A DNA stretch of 64,000 bases from Struthio camelus (Eukaryota > Chordata > Aves > Struthioniformes > Struthionidae): assembly GCF_040807025.1 (NCBI RefSeq), contig NC_090947.1, positions 4,898,001-4,962,000 of the forward strand, in the 5' to 3' direction. Below the pieces are notes generated by a model, which saw only the letters and a list, made by a program, of their open reading frames with translations, was not told the origin of the DNA and ran no database searches. This document shows, one piece after another, positions 40,078 through 49,775 of this stretch; within the stretch, counting starts at the first letter, position 1; each line of letters opens with the position of its first letter. A program made the translations under genes and the position numbers.

Positions 40078-40215
40078 AGAGACTCACAGGCCAGTATAGG
40101 GTGGAAGGGACCCCTGGAGATCATCCACTGTAACCTGCCCCCTCAGAGCAGGGCCAACATTGATTAGGCTGTTCACGGCTTAGTCTAGGCAAGTTTTGAA
40201 TATATCTGAGACCAC
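40078..40215 (-). mobile_element. Older CR1 3'-end fragment on the minus strand
   Basis: Read in plus orientation this shows the reverse complement of a CR1 3' end: GGTGGAAGGGACCCCTGGAGATCATC, then CAGAGCAGGGCCAAC, and further on GGCAAGTTTTGAATATATC. The CR1 terminal block is at the left, so the 3' end of the element points left. It differs at many positions from the plus-strand copy beside it and appears to belong to another, older subfamily (inference). The octamer tail is reduced to the relic CAGAGACTCACAGG. The right boundary is approximate because it meets the 5' end of the next copy. Confidence 0.85.
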
Positions 40216-40224
40216 TTGAGCTAT

Positions 40225-40821
40225 TTCAAGAAGCACAAAGAGACCTCAGAGTTAATCCAGGGAGAGTAATTCAGTTCTACCCAGCCCTGGTGAGGCCTCA
40301 CCTGGAGTACTGTGTCCAGTTCTGGGCTCCCCAGTACAAGAGAGACACGGCACTCCTGGAGAGAGTCCAGCGGAGGGCTACCAGGATGATTGGAGGGCTG
40401 GAGCATCTCTTCTAGGAAGAAAGACTGCAAGAGCTGGGCCTGTTCAGCCTGGAGAAGAGAAGACTGGGAGGCGATCTCATCAACGTGTCCAAGTATCTGA
40501 AGGGGGAGTGTCAAGAGGATGAGGCCAGCCTCTTCTCTGTGGTGCCCAGCAACAGGACAAGAGGCAATGGGCAGAAACTGAACCACAGGCAGTTCCATCT
40601 GAAGCTGAGGACAAACTTCTTCACTGTGAGGGTGACAGAGCATTGGACCAGGTTGCCCAGAGAGGTAGTGGAGTCTCCTTCGCTGGAGATATTCAAAACC
40701 CGTCTGGATGTGATCCTGTGCAACGTGCTCTAGAGGTCCCTGCTTGGGCAGGGAGGTTGGACTAGATGATCTCCAGAGGTCCCTTCCAACCTAAACGATT
40801 CTGTGATTCTGTGATTCTGTG
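40225..40821 (+). mobile_element. CR1 LINE, 5'-truncated, ORF2 C-terminus and intact 3' tail
   Basis: The last ~600 bp of a CR1 element. From about 40285 a single frame carries the ORF2 C-terminal region ([78 protein letters not shown]) down to a TAG at 40731-40733. One in-frame TAG at 40413-40415 interrupts it. It lies where CR1 normally has a Tyr-Glu pair, so this copy is not coding. The short 3' UTR keeps the family's terminal stem (GGTTGGA at 40755-40761, TCCAACC at 40785-40791). It ends in three GATTCTGT units (40797-40820). It is the best preserved repeat in the window, so the insertion is comparatively young. Confidence 0.95.
40797..40820 (+). repeat. CR1 octamer tail, three GATTCTGT units
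   Basis: Three exact 8-bp units at the 3' end of the CR1 copy. CR1 elements end in a short octamer repeat instead of poly(A), and the repeat is used in priming of reverse transcription. The repeat fixes the element's 3' boundary and orientation. Confidence 0.95.
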
Positions 40822-43800
40822 TTGGGTGACGGAGTGAAGTATATAGAAGGAGGCATAATGAATTCTACCAGTCCTACCCAGCATCATGGCCATGAAATTG
40901 TTTCCTGAGAGTTCACAGATGCACGGATTTCCTGTGGCGCGTCACCCGTAGGCCCCCGTGTCGTTACAATCCAAGATTCTCCAAAGACCTCCGCTGTGCT
41001 GTCAACACCTTTAATTTTGCCATTAGCCTCAATTTATTTGGCATTTTTCTAATAGCTCAGATTCTAAACACAAAGTTGTAGAATAATGTCAACTTTCGTG
41101 GTTAAAAAAAAAAAAAACTGCTAGATTGTAGAGAAAAGCAGAACACAGAACCTTACAAATTCAAAGGCCATAAGTCAAAAGAACCCCCAATGAATTTTAC
41201 AAGTTCACCAAGCAGTGAAAGCTGGTTTGCTACTGAGCCACATCAGATGTGTGGATTCTCAATCATTTCCCCATTAGTGAAGCTTTCGTAACGTGTCTCC
41301 TGGGTGCATTCAGACCTACTCAGGCCTGAACTCACACTTCAGTCTTTCCTTTCAGTCATCAGATCTCTCCTACTCAACAATTTATTACCAAGACACTTGC
41401 AGAAACATAACTATTTTTGACATTTCTACTGTTCTGGTGAAGCTGGTTGATGTTAGTCAGTGGATTCAGAAGTTGAGGGGAGAGGAACGCGATCGTCTAA
41501 GAAAAGAAAGCTTAGGCAACACAGCTAAAATGATCTCACAACTTGTAAACTAAGCTTATGTTTTGGGGGGATATGACTTCGTTTTTCAACTGTCTACCCT
41601 TGCAAGGTAGCAAGGCTCAAAGCAAGCTTAAAGCTCTGAGCAGAATTTATCACAGAGAGCGTCAAAGGTGAAATGTATTGTGTTTTAGTATCGTAGTATG
41701 GCTATATACTCTGGTAATATCGTGTGTTACAGTATGAAAAGGGAAACACGGAAAACAGTCCCTCGAAAGCAGGGCCACTTATTTAATACATTAAGTACAT
41801 ACATACTATAAAAACAGATCCTTCTCTGTATTACTGAATTAAAAAAGAAATACTGCAATGGTTTACATATTGGATTCTTATTGCTAAAGGAATACTTGTG
41901 ACTATTTTCAGAGAGCTGGCTCACTGCCCATTTGTCTCAAAAAAAAATCCCTAAAAATCTCTCCCCCTTCTGCTACTAATACCGCCGTTCCTGTGCCAAT
42001 GATATCTCACTGCAAAGAATGATAAACACAGTCTTTTCTGTGTTCAACATATTCTTAAAAAAAACAAACAAACTTGGTTCTATTGATCACCAGCTTCCTA
42101 ATTAAGCTCTGTTTTATGTCCTGTGGTTGGAAAGCAAGATATTATTCCTTGCCTACTTTTTTTTTCCTTCCAGCAGTTCTGCCTATCTATCTGCACTGAT
42201 GGAAAGTGTTCAGAATTAGTCCTTATCTTGACCTTGCCTTTTGAAACTATTTCTGCCTTGTAAAAGATAGCTTCACAGCCATTCACAGCAGACAAATTCC
42301 CAAATCCTTGCTCTCAAAAACTTGTGAGGTTCCCAAATCCATATCACTTCTTGCTGCAAGAAGTGGGAGTAAATCTCCCCCATTTTCTGACACACTGACT
42401 GGTTTTATACTCCTCACTATTCATCCAAGGCTTAATCCAATTAAGAGTCACTCCCTGGATTTTAAACATCCCTAGTGCACTCATCTCATCCTACCTCTCT
42501 GACCTCATGTTAACTTAGTCCCTCAAGACTCATCTTATTACTTTAATTTATATTTCTGCTCTGCCTAATTCACCCCCTTGGAGGATTGTTATTTCACTTG
42601 TGTGGGTCCATCTTTTTGGAATTATTTCCCTTGTTACTGAAGCACTTCCTTTACAATAAACTTTTTTTTTTTTAAATTGGGCTTTGTAAGAAGTGATGGT
42701 AAAGCATTTTACATCATGCTAATAAAAAGACCAAAGAAAAAAATGAATTGTTGTATGACAGTATTTCTGAATGTGAGTTGCTTGTGAGCTATTCAGCAAG
42801 GGCTTCATTTAAAAGCCATGTTAATGAAACCATCCAACTTCATACAGCCAATTTTTGGCTGTATTTTTGGAGAAATAAGTAGACCTTTGGTGATCAAAAC
42901 CAGCTGAATGGATTCCAGCCTTAGAATAGTGAGCAGGCTGTTTAAACAGCCTCTGAACTGCTAATTACATGGCATTGTTTTTGCTGAATGATTAAAACAC
43001 TCCAACACCCACAAAGAACTTCCAAAACAGCCATGAAAATGCTATCAGAGGGTGTCACACTTTTTCCTTTCCATATTTGAGACACGTTCTTTTCCAGGAA
43101 CGCATTGATGTAAAAAAATTGCTTGGACAGATGTTTGTAGAAAACCAAGAAAAGGGGTCATAAAACTTGTCAGAGCAAAATCACGCCTGGTTTTGAGCTG
43201 GACAAATGTTCATGGCTTCTCTCAAAAAATAAACATACGTCCATCTACCTTTAGCAGCAAGTCACAACCCTTGTTCATTGTGCACTGTCTTCCAAGGAGA
43301 GTGAAGACAGTCATAACAACCAAGCAATACTGTGCCATCACCCAGAGAACAAAGACTACAGAGAAAAGAGTTACACCAGAACAGAAAGGCCAGAAATCCA
43401 GAGTGATTAAAGAGGACAAAAAGTCCATTGAACATACTTTGTCTTTTAGCTACATTGCATGAAGTCCTCCATCTCCGACTGCGCCAGAAATGTAGTGAAT
43501 GCCTTTCCTGGGGTGCTGAAGTTCCAGATGACAGTTCCTTAAGCTAGCACCAAGAGACTTAAGATGAGGATCAGGAACTCTAATGCATGATGCTTTGTAA
43601 AGCAAACTGTAAGACAGCAAACTGTCCTTGGCTTGAAGAATTTACTGTTTGAGTGTGGAAGGCAAGAGACAGAGGAGAAGAGAAGATCAAGGCAGCAAGG
43701 AGGTGTAGCAGAGGGAGCAGGAACGGCACGTTGATCCCCCTGCCACTGGTTACATGCTCAACGTGACAGCTCCTTCGTCCCTTGTTTCCCTGGGGAAAGA

Positions 43801-44728
43801 ATAAATTTCTGTCACTTAACAACTGTTCTTAATTTGAAATCATTTTTACTAAGAAGTCCGAAATGCTGTTTTGTAAGCCCATCAGCCCAGTCTCTCACCA
43901 CTGATGTCTCCATATCATGCAATAAGAACAGTAAGAAGGGTAGCAGGATATCCCAGGGCATAGGAATGGCCTGCCATTAGTGGCCGGGATTGCCAGGGAA
44001 TGCCAGGGACTAACGTCTTCCAAAACAATCAGGTTCAAAGGTCAGGGCAAGATCGCCAGCTGACCTATCCTGAGATTTTAGGATGAGAATCAGCGCCATG
44101 ACGAAATGGTTTTGGTCATGCCACAGCACAAGAGCTCCGTTTCTCAGCTATCTTCCATTACCATTTACAACCTGACATCAAGGCAGGGCTTTCCACACCT
44201 GTGCGTTACTGGAAACATTTTGCATTCACGGAGCATATAAAACAGGGCTGTGGAGGAGAGTGAGGACGTTTTGGAAAAAATAAAACAAACTTCAAGTCAC
44301 TACAGGGCACGATATGTGCTTCAGCATAGGCTGCACAAATCGCCCTCTCCCCGCAACACCAACCAGAGGATATAAATAACCAGCTGTCACAGTGCTGCGT
44401 CATGCTGTTGTGATGCATGTCGGGCAGCAAGGCAGCCGTCTGAAAGGAGCCTTTCAGTGCTCCGATGCCAGCTTTCACGAGGGTCAGTCTGGGGGTGAAC
44501 GTCAGAGAAGGGAGGTCCAGACCGAAAACAGGAAAAACGAATTCATGTTGTGTCGGTCATGTCCATTGATTCCAACTGGTGCGGACCAGATTAGCCCTGT
44601 GAAAGTGAACTCACATCGCTCGTACCATCTTGACACTAAATACTTGACTTTGGAGAAACAGAAGCGAAGGCAATTCTGATATTCACATGTCAAGCAACGA
44701 GAAAAATCCTCCTTGTACCTGTACTCAG
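40822..44728. other. Non-coding stretch without recognisable genes
   Basis: Open frames reach only about 95 codons. A 14-A run lies at 41104-41117 and a 12-T run at 42662-42673. A near-perfect 10-bp direct repeat (TGCCAGGGAA then TGCCAGGGAC) lies at 43990-44010. No mobile element is recognised. Confidence 0.55.
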
Positions 44729-44880
44729 CAACAATGCCCCACTATAACAACCAGGGCCAACACAGAGTTGTGTCAACATATGACTCAGAAGAGGAGGAGG
44801 AGGAGGAGGAGAAGATGGAAAAACAGGCCAAAGAAAGGCAGGACCGCTGGAAGAAAAGCAAACAAAAAACAGCAGTCAAA
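44729..44880 (+). CDS. Candidate internal exon, unassigned gene
   Basis: A 152-bp segment bounded by a good acceptor (pyrimidine-rich CCTCCTTGTACCTGTACTCAG ending at 44728) and a good donor (AAA|GTAAGG at 44880/44881). The frame is open throughout: the first two bases complete a codon, then come 50 codons ending exactly at a codon boundary. The peptide begins TMPHYNNQGQHRVVSTYDS, has eight Glu in a row, then a basic, charged helix-like stretch rich in Lys, Arg and Gln (ending KQKTAVK). An acidic run followed by a basic amphipathic segment is common in intracellular linkers, but I recognise no family. Against it: seven of the eight Glu codons are GAG repeats, which could be a chance microsatellite, and no partner exon was found in the window. 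Treat it as a hypothesis. Confidence 0.3.
44791..44811 (+). repeat. (GAG)7 trinucleotide repeat
   Basis: Seven perfect GAG units. In the candidate exon frame it encodes poly-Glu. A triplet repeat keeps frame when its length changes, which is compatible with coding sequence but does not prove it. Confidence 0.93.
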
Positions 44881-47800
44881 GTAAGGCAGCTGTGTTCTAG
44901 GGGAGAGAGTGTGCAACTCGGAAACATGTTAAATTAAGGGGAAATTCACCTTTCATACTTCCTAATGCTTATAACAAGCCAGCCTCACATTCTCGGAGGG
45001 GGCTGGGGAATGCAAGACATACCTTGGGATAATTAAGCAAACACGGGATGATTAAGAAGGTAAAGTTTCTTTCCCTTCAATCCAAACCACCATTACCACC
45101 GCCCCAGCTTAGAGCACATTCCATCCTTATTTTTCAAATCAGCCCACTCCTAAATTCCCAGCTGCTTCCCCAGCCAGGGAATACAGCAGGTTTTGCAAGT
45201 GAGCGGGACAGAAGTCCAACCAGGCCTCAAATACACTGGGAGCAGGTAAACCCTGTACCGGTATTTGCAAGAAAAAGGTTCAAGGGAAACAGCCCTAGCC
45301 TACGTGTTACAACTCCTATTTAATATAGCAGAGCATGAAATCTCCGAGGACCTAATGTTTGTGCCTCTGCAAAGATCTCGAAAAAAATACAGGAAAGAGG
45401 CAGCTGCTTTTTTTCTGGTGGTTACTCCAAAACTGTAGCATGCAAGAAGCAATTAACAGACTTCAGGAACATACCTGTGCGGAAAAGCACGGTTAGCCCT
45501 AACTCATCTGAATTTCTTGCATAGCAGTGAGGCTTAGCACAGACCTGGGTTTGAGCTAATAAAACAGCAATCTGACTTTCAGATCAGAGCAGGCTTGCAT
45601 CCAGGTCACCTCAGAAGTCCTGGAATTTAAGCATGTATTTTCATTCTAAATCAAATGAGAACATTATTTTTCAAGATTCTGAGCAAAATAGAAGCAATCT
45701 GACCTAATTTTACTACTATACCAACTTTAAAACATATATTTTATTTTAATTTTGAAATTAGTTGAAAGTAAAAAATGGATTTTTCTGCAATTTCTTTGTT
45801 GGCTGAAATTAACAAGGAAACTCTATCAATATTATCAGAATGCTGGATCTGATTGTCTATCGGGTTTGAGGACATTTTGTTTACAGCACTTCCTAAGTCC
45901 TGACTGTGCCGATAAAGTATCTTCCAACAGAAAAATGTTATGTCAGAGCATTTGAGCCGCTTAGACTCTTACCGAGAAGTTCACTCAACACCCAAGCACA
46001 CTTGGCCCACAAAAGAATTAAAAATAATACCTATAAGGAATAAAAATCCCCAAATTTTGAAAAGATACACAAGACAGATCACACAGCACTTTTGATGACT
46101 ATCAGTGAATGACAGTGACATAGGATAAAATCCACTGGGGAGGTAGAAAGTCTCAATGTGAGTGGATCCTTCTGCTTCTCCAAGGAGACCCTCTCCAAAG
46201 CATTGACTACATCTTGTCATTAAAAACCCCACTGCACTCGCCACAAGCGTAGGAGTGATAACCCACAGCCCTGGCTCAGTTTCAACTGGGATTTCACCTA
46301 CCTATAATTGCACTTGTGGTTTCAACCAGAAAAGTTACCGTTTCCCTCTTGTTCTCGTAAATGCTGTTATGCAGGGATGGTGCGCAGATCTGCTGCCTCA
46401 TTCCTCCCAATCATGGCTATCGTCCCTTGAATAATTATTTCCCTTGAATAAGCATTTCCATCAATAATTAATCTAGTGGACAATTAAAAGCTCTCCAGGA
46501 TCTTGCGGGATGGAGCTGTCTCTGATCCAAGTATGCTGGAGAGGACATCTCCCTTCCCAACCATGGGATGGCTGCGATAGCTGTACCCTTGGCCTGTCTC
46601 CTGAACCCTGCAATTCAAGCCCGTTTCAGAGCTGCCTACGGTAAAAATAAAGCGCTGTAACAGACAGCTTGTGAATCGCTAGAGCCTCAGCACAAGCCTT
46701 TCTGAGGATTTCCACTCACACTGTGTCAGGGAGACGGGCTCCTCTGGAATCAATTAAGTTACGTCGAACTACGCCAGCTACAGATCGAATCAGGTTATTC
46801 TCACTCTCCTCTCTCCCCCTAACTCGGCATCGAGAGCAGTTCGTGCCACCGCAGAAGTTCTCCATTGCGCTCTCCGCAAAGTACGGCTCTTTGTTTGGGC
46901 CTGCTTTGTCCACAGAATGTGCTTACTGGCTGCTAGAACATCAAGGTATGCGTATTACCAGGAAAAGTCTTGGGTGTGAAGGGAAATTTTCATTTCCTCT
47001 TTAGCTGAGCACTTTACAATATGTGTTTTAATAAAACAAAGAGAGTCAAATTATTCGCTTGTAAATGCCAATACGCAAGAGAATTAATTAGGGGAACGGC
47101 AGCCTAGCTGTAGAGTCTCTCTAGAGGGATTTCACATGCTCAAGACAGCCAAAGCACAGATCCGCTGAATAAATGTCTTCTAAAATTGCAAGCCCCTATA
47201 TTTAATCTCTATACAGAAATTGCTGCCTTTGAAATTAGACTCATGATACATCAAGGGCCAAGTTTCTCTCTCCTCCTACAGCATCATCCATCACCCCTGA
47301 AGCCAGTAGGGATCTTGCTATCAGGTAGGTGTGGCTGCCAATGTGCCCCAAGTGTTTTGCAACCTGGAGAAGATTACACCATGCTCTTTTACAGCTCTCA
47401 GCACGAATAAACCTGGAGGGGTAATAGACAAAATGGAATAACAGTTATGCTAATTTGTTCCTCCAGAGATTGGGCTTAGGCCAGTAAGTAAAGGCTTAGT
47501 AAAAAGAAAGCTGTAGAGCAGAATCGGCTGCTATAAGTTTCGATCCAATAAATACCCTGGATGTTTAATTGTGCAGCATTTTACATGCCGTAATGCCTCC
47601 ACTGGCACTTCCGCGCAGCTCAAAATGCTGCCAGTCACCTTAAGCTTTTGCAAATCCTTCAGCTGACTGTAGAAGTGAGACTTATTTTCATTGTCTTTCA
47701 GAACTCAGTATAACCTTTGGCCTATCCTACAAAACTGCAAGTCAGGATATAACATTTTAGGGGAGGGGTGGGGAGCAGGAAGGCATGATAGGGAGGATGA

Positions 47801-49384
47801 GCATGGCTCCAGAGGACGGATGAGGGGTGAGCAGGACTTCACATCCCAACGTAGCCCAGGTGAGCACCACCACCACCACAAAGCCTGTGATTTCCCTCTC
47901 CCCAGGGAAGCCATCAGCTGAGCAGACGGGGTGGTAGCTTCACACCTTGCGAGTACGCAAACCTGCTCTAAGTCAGTTTTTCTACCAAAAAGTCTGAGTG
48001 CTTCCCTTGCAGCAGTCTTCAACCTGGCTTATGCTTTAGTCCTGGCAATACAGTGACTTTTGCCAGTACTCATTCCCTGTGAAGGAATAGAGCACTCAGT
48101 GTTACTGGTGGCTGTGGGTGCTGGGAAAGTTGTCTCCATACTGGAGAACACCGGTGGCAGTTCTTGCAAATTGTTACCTCACTGAGAATCTATCAGATAA
48201 TCCCTCCTCCTTCACGGGCTGCAATACAGACAGTATGATTAAACTAGCAATGGATCTGTGTTTAAAAGACTGTTCGTGGAAGAACAACTTCAATCCTCAG
48301 CATACAGCCAGGAATGCAGAAACAGACACAACTAGTTAAGAATATAAATTTAAGGAGGAAAAAAAAAAAACAAGCCCTCTGATTCATGCAAGTGAGAAAA
48401 CAATTGCCTTCTCTACCTGCCTGCCGGCAACGGATTTTTCCATGAGACTGCTATTCTAGGATCTGCCAACAGCATGAGTCTCAAGCTCTTCCACTGTGAT
48501 TCACTTCAGTTTGTTTTCAAAACACACACATATGCACACATGTACATGAGGCACGTAAACTGTTATTTGCATTAGGAGCTGAATTGCTATTTTTATACCG
48601 TTCACCAGAAAGAAAGGAATTTTTGTTGAACGCTCTTCCATCTGTTGCTCTGTATATAAACTTTACATATTTCATCGGATGCTACATCCACAGCGAATAA
48701 TAAGAACGCATGGAAAAAAGAAACATTTGCCACATAATCCACTTTGCACTTCTCTTCTGCTGCTGCATTTTATCGGCGCTCACTTATAAAGACTATGAAT
48801 AAAGAACTCGTTTGGTCTCTTTCAAATATCAAGAGAAAGAAGAGATAATGTAGGATAAGGATTGCTTTAAATAAGATTTATGTTCAGAATTTCTTCAATC
48901 CTGAATGCTGATCTTTTAGGGACTGATTTTAGACTAAAAATTCCAATTATCCCAGTTAAAACATTGATCGCTGGTACAGATGCCAAGAACAAACAGAACC
49001 TAATTAGGACATGTCTGTGGCCAAAAGTCATCAAAACTTCCAAGAATTTCAAGGACAACGTCAGAATCCAAAATGATCTCGACGCTAGGTCTGCGAACAA
49101 TGATATGAAATCTGATAGAGACAAGCGGAGATTGCCCAGCGATAAAGGGGGCATATGTAGTTCAGCAGCAGAACTCCAGCAAAGGATTAAGGGATACGGA
49201 AAACTCCACGCTAAAAAGAAATGAGTGAGATACTGTTGAAAAAATGACGAGTCTCATTTTGGGCTGTTTTAATGGGGAAAAATAGTGGAATATTGTACAC
49301 AAGACTTGGAAGATGATTATTGTGCTCTGCCTGAGCAAATGCCTTTCCTGTTATCCCGGTGCTCCCTCTTTCAATACGTTAGTG
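44881..49384. other. Non-coding stretch without recognisable genes
   Basis: Includes a plus-strand frame at 48880-49224 (114 codons, Lys/Asn/Asp-rich), with a 95-codon minus-strand frame over most of the same bases. Neither has a recognisable domain. A (CAC)5-like run lies at 47865-47880 and a 12-A run at 48359-48370. The 46720-46870 part has more CpG than its surroundings, with short frames on both strands. No support for a gene. Confidence 0.5.
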
Positions 49385-49775
49385 GGAGACAAACTGGAAA
49401 GAGTCTAGAAGGGAGCAGTAAGAAAGCTATAAAGGATGATCAGACGTGACCTATGAAGAGAGGCTGAGGAAACTGGGTTTTATCTCAGAAAGAAAAAAAG
49501 AGAGAGGCACCGTGCTAATGCCCCAAAGCATGTACGCAGGCACGGCACGTTAACACAACAATAGAGATCAGTCATTCTCCAAGGCCGCGGGGGTGGGGGT
49601 AGGGGGGGAACATCAATAATGAGAAGAATTTCGTGTAGTTTTCAGCTACGGTGGCTTAAGAAAAACTTTCTGCTTTAGGGAAGGTGCAGCCCTGAGGAGG
49701 ATTGTCTAAGCAATCTCCTTCACAGGAGGTGGCAGAGTCAAGGTCAGGCCATTATCCGCAGGAATAGTCAGGATC
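49385..49775 (+). mobile_element. Very degraded ancient CR1-like fragment
   Basis: Scattered blocks keep the order of a CR1 3' region of the old sauropsid type: CAAACTGGAAAGAGTCTAGA, then GACCTATGAAGAGAGGCTGA with AACTGGGTTTTATCTCAG, then AAGAAAAACTTTCTG, then CAGGAGGTGGCAGAGTC, and last a GGAATAGTCAGG-like block. In CR1 these encode the ERVQ-RA, TYEERL-ELGLFSL and RKNFF segments. Many indels, including a G-rich insertion at 49589-49608, separate them. No frame survives. The copy is much older than those at 0.5 and 40.2 kb, and its limits are approximate. Confidence 0.72.
49589..49608 (+). other. G-quadruplex-like G-rich stretch
   Basis: Three G-runs of 5, 5 and 7 separated by single T and TA. 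The 7-G run can supply two tracts, so a four-tract fold is possible. It lies inside the decayed CR1 fragment and was probably gained after insertion. Confidence 0.6.

Noticed and set aside
46723..46880. GTTACGTCGAACTACGCC-like motif that recalls a palindromic sauropsid repeat
   Set aside because: I could not find the complementary arm, so the resemblance is too weak to annotate.
48880..49224. 114-codon frame that reads like a basic protein, possibly a retrogene
   Set aside because: I could not match it to any family. There is no poly(A) tail or target duplication, and a 95-codon frame is open on the other strand.
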